Below are positions 9,502 to 18,009 of a DNA stretch of 64,000 bases, in pieces. Numbering within the stretch: position 1 is the stretch's first letter; the number at the start of each line of letters is the position of its first letter. Both the position numbers and the translations under genes were made by a program. The notes beneath the pieces were generated by a model. The model worked only from the letters and a program-made list of their open reading frames with translations, did no database searches and was not told where the DNA came from. Origin of the DNA: Pseudomonadota bacterium (GTDB lineage: Bacteria > Desulfobacterota > Desulfovibrionia > Desulfovibrionales > Desulfovibrionaceae); NCBI GenBank assembly GCA_023460395.1, contig JAEWQB010000024.1:1-64000 (forward strand), given 5' to 3'.

Positions 9502-9981
9502 ATGGTCAAAACCCAGTTTACCGATGTTGAAAACCGCATCCTGCACATTGTGCAGGCGGACCTGCCGGACAGCCTCACTCCTTATGCGGACATCGCCGCC
9601 GCCGTGGGCACGGACGAGCAAACCGTTCTGGACCTCATCAATCGTATGAAGGATGAAGGGACCATTCGCCGGTTCGGGGTAAGCCTTAAGCACCAGAAGG
9701 CGGGATACAGTCACAACGCCATGGTGGCGTGGCGCATAGATGATTCCCTCATCGACGAAGCGGGCAAGCAGGCTGCGCGAAATCCGCTTATTTCCCACTG
9801 CTACCACCGCCCGTCCGACCACCCGGAGTGGCCTTACACCCTCTACACGATGATCCACGGACGGCATGAAACCGAATATCTGGACGTGGTGGAACAGCTA
9901 CGCAAGGAAACAGCACTGGACGAATACGCTGTGCTCTCTTCCCTGAAAGAACTGAAAAAAATTTCCATGACATACTTCTAG
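9502..9981 (+). CDS. ahbB: Siroheme decarboxylase subunit (AhbB-like)
   Basis: A 159-residue Lrp/AsnC-fold protein. It has an N-terminal wHTH-like region (residues 5-55) and a C-terminal ligand domain with SHCYHRP and WPYTLYTMIHG, the pattern of Ahb/Nir-type siroheme decarboxylases. These enzymes convert siroheme to 12,18-didecarboxysiroheme in the heme pathway used by sulfate reducers and archaea. AhbA and AhbB work as a pair; I favour AhbB from the HCY...R motif but cannot exclude AhbA, and the partner is not in the window. The position directly before hemL and just ahead of cobalamin genes and cytochrome c3 supports a tetrapyrrole role over a plain AsnC regulator. Confidence 0.8.
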   Translation: MVKTQFTDVENRILHIVQADLPDSLTPYADIAAAVGTDEQTVLDLINRMKDEGTIRRFGVSLKHQKAGYSHNAMVAWRIDDSLIDEAGKQAARNPLISHCYHRPSDHPEWPYTLYTMIHGRHETEYLDVVEQLRKETALDEYAVLSSLKELKKISMTYF

Positions 9982-10086
9982 TCGCAGGCTTTTCTGCGGG
10001 ACAACCGCCCCGGCACCGTGGTTACAGCAACGGTCATCCACGGGCAGCCCCGACAAACCACCGCAAGCATGAAAGGATACATAGCA

Positions 10087-11355
10087 ATGGCAGATTCCAG
10101 TGCCCTGTACGCCAGAGCGAAAACAATCATCCCCGGCGGAGTAAACAGCCCCATCCGCGCGTGTCTGAGTGTGGACAGCGAGCCCCTGTTTATCGCCCGC
10201 GCTTATGGCTCCAAAATTGTCAGCGTCGAAGGGGACACATACATCGATTTTGTGGAATCGTGGGGACCGATGCTACTGGGGCACGCACACCCCGCTGTGA
10301 CGGAAGCCGCGCAAAAAGCTGTGGTAGACGGCGCAAGCTTCGGCGCACCGTGTCCGGCGGAATTGGAACTGGCGGAAATGGTCGTTGCCGCCGTACCCGG
10401 CGTGGAAATGGTACGCATGGTCAACTCCGGCACCGAAGCCACCATGACCGCCCTGCGTCTTGCACGCGGCTACACAGGCCGTGACAAAGTTATCAAATTT
10501 GAAGGGTGCTACCACGGTCATGCGGACGCCTTTCTTGCCGCTGCCGGTTCGGGCTATGCCGACCTATGCATCCCCGGCACACCGGGGGTTCCCGCCGGCA
10601 CAGTGCAAGACACTCTGCTCGCCCCGTATAACAATCTGGAACGGGTACGCGAACTGTTCGTCCAGCACCCGGACCAGATTGCCGCCATTATCGTAGAACC
10701 CATGGCGGGAAACATGGGCGTGGTTCCCGCAGCGGAAGGATTTCTGGCTGGTCTGCGCGCCCTGTGTGACGAATTTGGCGCACTGCTTATCTTTGATGAA
10801 GTCATCACCGGCTTCCGCCTGTCCTACGGCGGGGCACAGGGCCGCTACGCCATCATGCCCGACCTGACGACCCTTGGAAAAATCATCGGCGGCGGGTTTC
10901 CCGTGGGCGCATACGGCGGCAAACGCGAATTCATGCAGCACATCGCGCCCTGCGGCACCATTTTTCAGGCAGGCACCCTCTCCGGCAACCCCGTAGCCAT
11001 GGCTACCGGCATCGCCACTTTGAACCTGCTCAAGCAGGCAGACTACGCCGCTCTGGAGCAACGCACCAACGACTTTGCCCATGCTCTGCTGGGTATTCTG
11101 CGCGAAAAAGGCGTCCCGGTGACCATGAACACGCTGGCGTCCATGTACACCATCTTTTTCACGGACACCCCGGTGACGGACTTCGCCTCCGCAAAAACCG
11201 CAGATGCGAAGCTGTACACCACATTTTACAAGCAGATGCGCGCACAAGGTATCTACATTGCCGCGCTGGGATATGAGGCCGCCATGGTTTCCTTCGCCCA
11301 TACGGATGAAGACTTTGCCAAAGCATTGGAAGCCGCTCGTAACGTGCGGTTTTAA
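10087..11355 (+). CDS. hemL: Glutamate-1-semialdehyde 2,1-aminomutase
   Basis: A 422-residue PLP enzyme that makes 5-aminolevulinate, the first common tetrapyrrole precursor. Family features in order are PGGVNSPIRA at the N-terminus, NSGTEATMTALRLARGYTGR, FEGCYHGHAD, the DEVITGFR acidic motif, and the PLP lysine in TTLGKIIGGGFPVGAYGG. The frame opens at 10018, but the ATG at 10087 has an AAAGGA ribosome site and matches the usual N-terminus (ADSSALYARAKTIIPGGVNSP). The gene follows ahbB and precedes cbiG by 6 bp. Confidence 0.96.
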   Translation: MADSSALYARAKTIIPGGVNSPIRACLSVDSEPLFIARAYGSKIVSVEGDTYIDFVESWGPMLLGHAHPAVTEAAQKAVVDGASFGAPCPAELELAEMVVAAVPGVEMVRMVNSGTEATMTALRLARGYTGRDKVIKFEGCYHGHADAFLAAAGSGYADLCIPGTPGVPAGTVQDTLLAPYNNLERVRELFVQHPDQIAAIIVEPMAGNMGVVPAAEGFLAGLRALCDEFGALLIFDEVITGFRLSYGGAQGRYAIMPDLTTLGKIIGGGFPVGAYGGKREFMQHIAPCGTIFQAGTLSGNPVAMATGIATLNLLKQADYAALEQRTNDFAHALLGILREKGVPVTMNTLASMYTIFFTDTPVTDFASAKTADAKLYTTFYKQMRAQGIYIAALGYEAAMVSFAHTDEDFAKALEAARNVRF

Positions 11356-11361
11356 CGGATC

Positions 11362-12471
11362 ATGATCACCGCCACGGCTGTATATGCCCTGACGGAACAG
11401 GGAGCAGAACTGGCACGCAGGCTGGCCGCTGAATATGGCGGGTTGGTCTGCGTGCCTGAACGCATGGCGCGGAGCGGGGAACAGGGGTTCCGCACTCTGC
11501 GCGACTGCGTGGCGGAAAGCTTTTCCCGCTTTTCCCGACATATTTTCATCACAGCGGCGGGCATTGCCGTGCGCTGCATTGCGCCGCACCTGCGAGACAA
11601 AGGCTCAGACCCCGCCGTGGTGGTGCTGGATCAGGCGGGCAAGCATGTCATCAGCCTTGTTTCCGGTCATCTTGGTGGTGCCAACGACCTCGCACGCAGT
11701 GTGGCGTGCAGCACGGGCGGCACCGCAATTATCACCACCGCCACGGACACAGCGGGGCTTCCCTCGCTGGACATAGTAGCCATGGAAGCGGGCTGCGCCA
11801 TACACAACCTCGCGGCGGTGCGGCATGTGAATGGCGCTTTGCTGGCTGAAGAATCTGTTTCGGTCTACGATCCGGCAGACCTTCTCCGGCTCCGCCAAAG
11901 CACGCACGCGGAACGATTCCGCTTTGTGGAAACTCCATGGGAAGCCTTGGGGGATGGGCCTGCCGTATTAGTGACGTGGCGTGACGCCCTGCTCTTTTCC
12001 CCCGGAGAACAAACCTTGGTCCTGCACCCACCCGTACTGCGGTTGGGCATCGGCTGTCGGAAAGGGCGTTCCGTTTCCGCCATTGAAACCTTTGTGCGGC
12101 GCGAGCTGGGCACCCGTATGATCGCTCTGGCGAGTGTGGCGGAAATTGTCAGCGTGGAGGCCAAGGCGGAGGAACCGGGCCTGCTCGCGGCAGCGCGGGC
12201 ACTGGGCAAATCCATTCGCTTTTTTCCGGCGGAAACGCTGGCCCGCGTGACGGTGCCCAATCCGTCCGAGGCACCCCAACGCGCGGTGGGCACCCGTAGC
12301 GTGGCGGAAGCGTCCGCCCTTTCCGCTGCGGCGGAGCAAGGCCCAGCGCGGCTGGTACAGGAAAAATGCAAGGACAGCGGCACCACCCTTGCCGTGGCAC
12401 TGTCTGTCCCGTTTCTGTCTTCCGCTTCCCTCACGACGCTGGCGACTGAAGGTCGCCAACAACACCTATAG
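11362..12471 (+). CDS. cbiG: Cobalt-precorrin-5A hydrolase
   Basis: A 369-residue enzyme of anaerobic (early-cobalt) cobalamin synthesis that opens the ring delta-lactone of cobalt-precorrin-5A and releases acetaldehyde. The N-terminal half has ITAAGIAVRCIAPHLRDKGSDPAVVVLD and SLVSGHLGGANDLA, typical of CbiG. The C-terminal half has LGIGCRKGRSVSAIETFV, the CobE/CbiG domain. The insertion between residues 290 and 345 is Ala/Ser-rich and low in complexity. It is tightly spaced between hemL and cobJ, so the block supplies both heme and corrin branches. Confidence 0.93.
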   Translation: MITATAVYALTEQGAELARRLAAEYGGLVCVPERMARSGEQGFRTLRDCVAESFSRFSRHIFITAAGIAVRCIAPHLRDKGSDPAVVVLDQAGKHVISLVSGHLGGANDLARSVACSTGGTAIITTATDTAGLPSLDIVAMEAGCAIHNLAAVRHVNGALLAEESVSVYDPADLLRLRQSTHAERFRFVETPWEALGDGPAVLVTWRDALLFSPGEQTLVLHPPVLRLGIGCRKGRSVSAIETFVRRELGTRMIALASVAEIVSVEAKAEEPGLLAAARALGKSIRFFPAETLARVTVPNPSEAPQRAVGTRSVAEASALSAAAEQGPARLVQEKCKDSGTTLAVALSVPFLSSASLTTLATEGRQQHL

Positions 12472-12479
12472 AGGACTTC

Positions 12480-13232
12480 ATGAACGGCTGGCTCAATGTT
12501 GTAGGACTCGGTCCCGGTGATGCCGCACTACTAACGCCGCAAGCGGCCGATGTTTTGGCGCATGCCGATGTTTTGGTGGGGTATACTCTCTACATAGAAA
12601 TGGTCCCCGCGCCGTTGCAGGCTGGCAAAGAAATTGTTGCCACGGGCATGATGGGTGAAATGGCCCGGTGCGAAGCCGCTCTGGAGCATGCCCTGCAAGG
12701 ACGCCGCGTCGCGGTGGTCTGTTCCGGTGATCCCGGAATTTACGCCATGGCAGGTCTTTTGTTTGAGCTGGCGGAAGAACGGGGCGTGGTGGAAACGCTG
12801 GATCTGCGAGTTACCGCCGGACTCCCCGCCGTAAACGCGGCGGCGGCTCTGCTGGGGGCACCGCTTATGCACGACTTCGCCTGTGTGAGCCTTTCCGACC
12901 TGCTCACTCCGTGGGAAGTTATTGAAACCCGCATTTCCTGCGCCGCGCAGGCGGACTTCGTGATCGCGATCTACAACCCCAAATCAAAGAAACGCGACTG
13001 GCAACTCCCCCGCGCCATAGAGCTTATACGTCAGCATCGTCCGCCAGATACCCCGGTGGGGATTGTCCGGCAGGCGTACCGGGAAGGCCAAGCTGTTGTT
13101 ACCACCTCCCTCGCGCTGTTCGATCCGGCAGATGTGGACATGCTCTCTCTGCTTATTGTGGGCAATGGCACCACAAGAATGATCGGCAAACACATGGTTA
13201 CCCCACGGGGATATCTTACAAAATACCGGTAG
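12480..13232 (+). CDS. cobJ: Precorrin-3B / cobalt-factor III C17-methyltransferase
   Basis: A 250-residue SAM-dependent methyltransferase of the cobalamin pathway (CobJ/CbiH) that contracts the ring and methylates C17. The N-terminal NVVGLGPGDAALLTPQA and the CSGDPGIYAMAGL segment are hallmark tetrapyrrole-methylase motifs. PVGIVRQAYREGQ and LLIVGNGTTRM mark the C17 subgroup. The partner cbiG and the anaerobic lifestyle favour the CbiH (cobalt) reaction. The start is 8 bp after cbiG (GAGGAC ribosome site). Confidence 0.94.
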   Translation: MNGWLNVVGLGPGDAALLTPQAADVLAHADVLVGYTLYIEMVPAPLQAGKEIVATGMMGEMARCEAALEHALQGRRVAVVCSGDPGIYAMAGLLFELAEERGVVETLDLRVTAGLPAVNAAAALLGAPLMHDFACVSLSDLLTPWEVIETRISCAAQADFVIAIYNPKSKKRDWQLPRAIELIRQHRPPDTPVGIVRQAYREGQAVVTTSLALFDPADVDMLSLLIVGNGTTRMIGKHMVTPRGYLTKYR

Positions 13233-13280
13233 CCATACGGGAGAAATCCTGTCCTCCCCCACGATTCCGTTCGGCAGTTA

Positions 13281-13320
13281 CAGGAACCATAAAACGCCGT
13301 GGCCTGTTCTGTTTTTCTTA
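13281..13320 (+). terminator. Possible terminator of the ahbB-cobJ operon
   Basis: Imperfect hairpin (CAGGAACC 13281-13288 with GGCCTG 13301-13306) followed by a U-rich run TTCTGTTTTTCTTA. It lies 50 bp after cobJ. The stem is short, so this is tentative. Confidence 0.4.
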
Positions 13321-13442
13321 TAAAGAAGACACAAGAGAGCCTGCATGCACTTTTATACCCTTAGCGCGGCATGTTGCTTTGAGCGTTCAAAGAACGCGCT
13401 TCCAATTATATAAGAGACAACCGCTTCAAATGCCGCCCATTC

Positions 13443-13469
13443 TTGACACACACCAACGGGTACTATATC
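13443..13469 (+). promoter_or_regulatory. Cytochrome c3 promoter
   Basis: A perfect -35 TTGACA (13443-13448) is followed by TATATC (13464-13469) at 15-bp spacing, or by TATCCC at 17 bp. It lies about 45 bp before the cytochrome c3 start codon, so this gene probably has its own strong promoter separate from cobJ. Confidence 0.55.
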
Positions 13470-13512
13470 CCTGTGTGAAATTCATAACATGCCTTGTGAA
13501 GGAGGTTTACTC

Positions 13513-13902
13513 ATGAGGAAGCCGTTGTTCATCGCGCTGGTTGCGGTCTTGGCACTGGCCTTCGCGCTGCCGTTGATTGCCGCCGAGGCTCCTGCCGACG
13601 GGCTGAAGATGGATCTTACCAAGAATCCTGTCATCTTCAACCACTCCACGCACAAAGACACCAAGTGCGTTGACTGCCACCATCTGGTTGACGGTAAGGA
13701 AAATTACCAGAAGTGTGGAACCGCCGGATGCCACTCCGCCGATCCCGCCGACAAGAAGAATGCTGGTTCTTACTACAAGATCATCCACGACAAAAAAGCC
13801 AAACTGCCGACCTGCATTTCCTGTCATGCGGAAGTGGCTGGCGCTGACAAAGACAAAAAACGCGCCCTGACCGGCTGCAAAAAGTCCAGCTGCCATCCCT
13901 AA
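13513..13902 (+). CDS. Tetraheme cytochrome c3 (type I)
   Basis: A 129-residue periplasmic electron carrier. A signal peptide (MRKPLFIALVAVLALAFALPL, cleaved after ...IAA/EA) is followed by a mature protein of about 107 residues closely resembling D. vulgaris cytochrome c3. The four heme sites are CVDCH, CGTAGCH, CISCH and CKKSSCH, i.e. alternating CX2CH and CX4CH as in the family, and extra His residues (FNHSTHK, CHH, IIHD) supply axial ligands. It accepts electrons from periplasmic hydrogenases and passes them to membrane complexes. AAGGAGG upstream fixes the start at 13513, 8 codons inside the open frame. A terminator follows. Confidence 0.97.
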   Translation: MRKPLFIALVAVLALAFALPLIAAEAPADGLKMDLTKNPVIFNHSTHKDTKCVDCHHLVDGKENYQKCGTAGCHSADPADKKNAGSYYKIIHDKKAKLPTCISCHAEVAGADKDKKRALTGCKKSSCHP

Positions 13903-13928
13903 CAGGCAGAGATAGTTGACGAGAACAA

Positions 13929-13949
13929 GGCCGCCTTTGTAAGGCGGCC
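13929..13949 (+). terminator. Terminator of the cytochrome c3 gene
   Basis: A perfect 9-bp stem (GGCCGCCTT 13929-13937 with AAGGCGGCC 13941-13949), 3-nt loop, then TCTTGCGTTAT. It is 27 bp after the stop codon. Confidence 0.75.
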
Positions 13950-14169
13950 TCTTGCGTTATCACCCGATATATGCTTATTCTGCGGGACATTGAGGTATAG
14001 CCCCCGTTCGTAGGCCGTATGGCAACATTGGTGTTGCCCTGCTGCATGGTGCCCTATGCCCGTATTCCGTCGGCTTCCCCACGCATCTGGCGGGCAGGCA
14101 TCTGAACGGGAAATCCCGACGCGGGCCTTTCCCCTCGTCCGGTCCGAAACTGCAAGCCCAAGGTACGCC

Positions 14170-15876
14170 ATGTCACCTAAAGACATCTCCGAGTTTTCCA
14201 CCGACATTCCCGCAGACGACGATGTCATTGAACTTACAGACATTGTTGAAGAAGGCTCCGTGCCCGCCGGAAACGGCAAATCCAATGCCCTTTTTGACAT
14301 GGGAAACGGCACGGTGGATTTTGAAAAAGAACTGGAAGACCTCTTCGCAGACGATGCCGGAACAAATCCCCCTGCTGACGGGCTGGATTTTGAGGCGGAT
14401 CTGGACGACCTGCTGGGTAACATAGATAAAGGGGAGAGTGCGTCCGCACAGACCTCCGGCTCCGGGCATGACGACTTTGCCGCAGAATTAGACGACCTGC
14501 TTGGTGACGCAGTTGCCCCCACGGCACAGGCGGTCACCGCGTCGCCATCTCCCGCCGCCCCGCATCAGACCTCTGCGGACGATGATAATCTTGCGGACCT
14601 TGACGCACTGCTGGACGACCTTGACGGGCACGAGGCCTCCGGTCCTTCCGTACCTCCGGCAGCACAAAGCACCGCCCCAGACATGGACGAGCTGGATGCG
14701 CTCATCAACAGCATGAGTTCGTCAAGCGCTGCGCCTTCCCCCCTGCACGACACGGACGACGATTCCGACCTGCCCGACCTTTCCGATTTGGACGCGCTGC
14801 TGGCGTCCCATACGGACGACCTCGATCCCGCTGACAACGCGGAGGTGGCGGACATCATGGACGAGCACTCTTCTTCCGGCAACGTAAATCAGGCGGCGAA
14901 GGCGTCCACTCCCCCTGTTCCCCCCGCAGCTCCGAAGCCACAACTTTTTGACCCCAATGAAGCCTTGGACGCCCCGGATATGGGCGATCTGGATGCGCTG
15001 CTGGAAGATCTCGGCCTTGACGCGGCCCCCGATGCTAACGACGACATTCCCGATCTGGATGCGCTGCTCGTGCAGGACATGGGACCGGAAACCGCCCCCC
15101 CCACTGCGGAACCAGCCTCTCCTGAGACGGACCTGCCCGGACAAGACGCGACTCCTTCCGTCCCGGATGCGGCCCTGTCCGACATGCCGGAAGCGGATAG
15201 CCTCGCCGAATCACTACCACACGGCACGCCAAAGATTGATTCCTTCGTATCCGACGATCTAGAGAATGTGGGCGATCTGGAAGGACACCTCCCGCAAGAC
15301 GAGCTGCCCGAACTGCCGGAGCCTTCCACGCAAGCGGAAGCGGATGCGCCACCTTCTCCCTCCGTGTCTCCCAAGCTGGAAGCGGACACCATGGAACTGC
15401 GGCTGGAGCCGGACGGTGAAAGCACCTTCGCAGCCGACATAGAGGCGCTGCGTAATACTTCCCCGGATACTGCTGCATGGCACGCCTTACTGGCCCGTGT
15501 CTCCGCGCTGGAAGAACAACACGCCCCCATTGATGAGCATGTAGAAGATATTGTCTCCCGTAAATTAGCGGAAAACGCCGCGGAGGACGAGGCGTGCGCC
15601 CATGACGACCTGCCCGGTCTGGTCGCCCGCACGCTCGACGCCGCGCTTGCTGAAGACGGCCCCATCATGGCTCGCATCACGGCTATAGTCGGTGAACAGC
15701 TCAACGCCCGCGTGGCGGAACTGGAACAATCCGTTTTCACTCATAAGGATTGGAATACACTGAGTGTGGAGCTTAAGGACGGCCTTGCGGCTTCGCTGGA
15801 AAAGTCTGCTGCCAAGGCAGCCGCTGACGTTATCCGGGAAGAACTGACAGCCCTGTTAGCCGATTCTGACTCCTAA
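14170..15876 (+). CDS. Acidic protein with repeated LDxLL motifs
   Basis: A 568-residue, very acidic protein with no signal peptide or membrane segment; I do not recognise a characterised family. Between about residues 55 and 345 a short motif recurs at irregular intervals: DLDDLLGN, ELDDLLGD, DLDALLDDL, ELDALINS, DLDALLAS, DLDALLEDL and DLDALLVQ, separated by Pro/Ala/Ser-rich disordered linkers. The last 130 residues are different: Ala/Glu-rich and helical, probably coiled coil (VAELEQSVFTHKDW and onward). The motifs look like amphipathic docking peptides on a disordered scaffold. I start at MSPKDIS (14170), since the 38 residues upstream read as non-coding. cysC begins 28 bp downstream. Confidence 0.8.
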   Translation: MSPKDISEFSTDIPADDDVIELTDIVEEGSVPAGNGKSNALFDMGNGTVDFEKELEDLFADDAGTNPPADGLDFEADLDDLLGNIDKGESASAQTSGSGHDDFAAELDDLLGDAVAPTAQAVTASPSPAAPHQTSADDDNLADLDALLDDLDGHEASGPSVPPAAQSTAPDMDELDALINSMSSSSAAPSPLHDTDDDSDLPDLSDLDALLASHTDDLDPADNAEVADIMDEHSSSGNVNQAAKASTPPVPPAAPKPQLFDPNEALDAPDMGDLDALLEDLGLDAAPDANDDIPDLDALLVQDMGPETAPPTAEPASPETDLPGQDATPSVPDAALSDMPEADSLAESLPHGTPKIDSFVSDDLENVGDLEGHLPQDELPELPEPSTQAEADAPPSPSVSPKLEADTMELRLEPDGESTFAADIEALRNTSPDTAAWHALLARVSALEEQHAPIDEHVEDIVSRKLAENAAEDEACAHDDLPGLVARTLDAALAEDGPIMARITAIVGEQLNARVAELEQSVFTHKDWNTLSVELKDGLAASLEKSAAKAAADVIREELTALLADSDS

Positions 15877-15904
15877 GAGGCTGGCCTCCGCAACTGACAC
15901 CACC

Positions 15905-16507
15905 ATGGATATCACTGCGCGATATATTCATCGACAGAGAGCTGAGGTTTCCCGCACGGACAGAGAGATTCGGAACGGACACCGCTCCGGCATCTTTTGG
16001 TTCACCGGCCTTCCCGGGTCCGGCAAATCGACCATCGCCCATGCGCTGGAAAAACGGCTGCACGATATGGGAGTGCAGTGCGCTATTTTTGATGGAGACA
16101 ACGTCCGGCACGGGCTTTGTGCTGATTTGGGTTTTTCTCCGCAGGAACGCACGGAAAACCTGCGGAGAATCGGAGAAACGTGCGCACTGTTCGCGGAGAA
16201 CGGAATTGTCTGCCTGTGCGCGTTCATCGCCCCCCACGCGGAAGACAGAGCCGCGCTACGCTCCCGGCTGGGACGCGACTATCACGAAATATATGTAAAT
16301 TGCCCGTTGGAAATCTGCGAACAGCGCGATGTGAAAGGAAATTATCAACGTGCCCGCGCAGGGTTTATCCCCAATTACACCGGCATATCCTCCCCCTACG
16401 ACGAACCCGAATCCCCCGATCTTGTCCTTCACACCGCCTGCCAGCCGCCGGAAGCTTCCGCCGCCATGGCGCTGGCTCTCATTCTTGAGCATATCAAACA
16501 CGATTGA
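15905..16507 (+). CDS. cysC: Adenylyl-sulfate (APS) kinase
   Basis: A 200-residue kinase that phosphorylates adenosine 5'-phosphosulfate to PAPS. The P-loop is FTGLPGSGKST (about residues 38-48). FDGDNVRHGLCADLGFSPQER and ENLRRIGE are APS-kinase signatures, and IAPHAEDR and VKGNYQRARAG follow as in the family. It is stand-alone, not fused to an ATP sulfurylase. Dissimilatory sulfate reduction uses APS directly, so this PAPS is presumably for sulfation or assimilation; no sulfotransferase or PAPS reductase is adjacent. Confidence 0.95.
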   Translation: MDITARYIHRQRAEVSRTDREIRNGHRSGIFWFTGLPGSGKSTIAHALEKRLHDMGVQCAIFDGDNVRHGLCADLGFSPQERTENLRRIGETCALFAENGIVCLCAFIAPHAEDRAALRSRLGRDYHEIYVNCPLEICEQRDVKGNYQRARAGFIPNYTGISSPYDEPESPDLVLHTACQPPEASAAMALALILEHIKHD

Positions 16508-16639
16508 GAAACCGGAGCGTAGGCACACCGCCGCGCAGGCGGCCTGCTGGGAAGTCCCCCGCGGCACCCGCGTTGCGGCTTGTGTTGACACACACCCCGG
16601 AGACAGGCAAAGCGAGGCAAATACTAACGAGGAACCACC

Positions 16640-16930
16640 ATGGCAAAATCCCGCCCCCGCAAACCGTCCCGTCCGCTGCCAGCGCCACGCCGCTCCGCCA
16701 TGCTCTACGTCCGGCTGGAGCCACGCTATATCGGTATGTTCCGCTTCCTGCTCGAAGCCGAGGACAATCTGGGATACGCCTCCGCAGTTGATTCGCATGA
16801 GGCCATATTGAAGGTCATGTTCTCCCCGCATCAGGAGCGGGAGCTACGCGCCTATCTGGCAGGCATGAGCCAGACAATTCCCTTCACCATAGTGGAACGT
16901 CCGGCTCGCCCCGCCACCGGAACCCTCTGA
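16640..16930 (+). CDS. DUF4911 domain protein
   Basis: A 96-residue protein with a basic, Pro-rich N-terminus (KSRPRKPSRPLPAPRR) and a single compact domain from LYVRLEPRYIGMFRFLLEAEDNLGYAS to HQERELRAYLAGM. This matches the DUF4911 pattern, in which an RNA- or protein-binding alpha/beta fold has been assumed but not shown. A GAGGAACCACC ribosome site precedes the ATG. It follows cysC by 132 bp and is convergent with hypE, which ends 24 bp away. Confidence 0.7.
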   Translation: MAKSRPRKPSRPLPAPRRSAMLYVRLEPRYIGMFRFLLEAEDNLGYASAVDSHEAILKVMFSPHQERELRAYLAGMSQTIPFTIVERPARPATGTL

Positions 16931-16953
16931 AGTGTCGGGGCCGCAGCCCACTC

Positions 16954-17991
16954 TTAGCAAATACGCGGCAGTTGTTCCCCTTCCAGCATGCCAAGCAAAC
17001 GGTGCCCGCCCAGCGGTGTTTCCAATACCACCTGCCCAGCCTTACCGGGACCGCTGCCAACAGCCAGCACGTCTCCCACCTGTGCCGCCTCTTCCCCGTA
17101 GCAGGAGGCACGCATCACACGCAGAGCCGCTTCGGCTTTTTCCTGCGGTACAATGCAAATAAGTTTGCCCTCGTTAGCAAGATACAACGGATCTAACCCT
17201 AAAAAAGAGCAGCCGTTGCGCACAGCCTCACGAATGGGCAACGCGCTTTCCCGCACGCGGATGACAACGCCCGACTGCCCCGCGATTTCGTTAAGCGTGG
17301 TTGCCAGCCCGCCCCGCGTGGGGTCGCGCAGCACATGCACGTCACCCACCTGCTCTATGAGCGCCGCTACCATATGATTAAGCGGGGCGGAATCACTGCG
17401 CACATCCGCGGTGAATTGCAACCCCTCACGACGAGAGAGTACGGTCAGGCCATGGTCGCCCATGGTGCCGGAAACCAGAACAGCATCGCCGGGTTTCGCC
17501 CTGTCGCCCGCAGGAGCGGGGTCGGCAATAATAGAGCCTATGCCCGTGGTGTTGATAAACACCTTGTCCGCCGCTCCGCGCGGAACGACCTTCGTGTCGC
17601 CGGTAACGATAGTCACCCCCGCTTCGCGCGCGGCCTCCGCCATGGAAGCCACAATGCGCTCCAGTGTTTCCATAGGCAGCCCTTCTTCCAGAATAAACCC
17701 GCAGGAAAGATACTGGGGGCGTGCTCCCATCATGGCTACATCGTTTACCGTGCCGTGAACGGCTAACGTGCCTATGTTACCACCGGGGAAAAAAAGCGGA
17801 TCAACCGTGTAACTATCCGTACTCATAGCCACCGGGCCGGAAATCTCCAGCCGGGCCGCGTCATTCATGGCATTCAGGATAGGATTGTCAAAATAACGGA
17901 AGAATACATTGCCGATAAGGCGGTTGGACGCCTGCCCGCCGCTGCCGTGGTCCAGAAGAAGCGTTTGCTCCTCCAGCGATGCCGCGCTCAT
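16954..17991 (-). CDS. hypE: Hydrogenase maturation protein HypE
   Basis: A 345-residue [NiFe]-hydrogenase maturation factor. It dehydrates the thiocarbamoyl group carried on its C-terminal cysteine to thiocyanate, the source of the CN ligands of the active site. The protein ends in PRIC, the essential C-terminal Cys. N-terminal LLDHGSGGQASNRLIGNVFF and DPTRGGLATTLNEIA are the PurM/AIR-synthetase-like ATP-binding signatures. It lies 18 bp after hypD on the same strand; HypD and HypE act together in Fe(CN)2CO assembly. hypC, hypA, hypB and hypF are not in this window. Confidence 0.97.
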   Translation of the reverse strand: MSAASLEEQTLLLDHGSGGQASNRLIGNVFFRYFDNPILNAMNDAARLEISGPVAMSTDSYTVDPLFFPGGNIGTLAVHGTVNDVAMMGARPQYLSCGFILEEGLPMETLERIVASMAEAAREAGVTIVTGDTKVVPRGAADKVFINTTGIGSIIADPAPAGDRAKPGDAVLVSGTMGDHGLTVLSRREGLQFTADVRSDSAPLNHMVAALIEQVGDVHVLRDPTRGGLATTLNEIAGQSGVVIRVRESALPIREAVRNGCSFLGLDPLYLANEGKLICIVPQEKAEAALRVMRASCYGEEAAQVGDVLAVGSGPGKAGQVVLETPLGGHRLLGMLEGEQLPRIC

Positions 17992-18009
17992 AGCTTCTAC
18001 TCCACTCTC

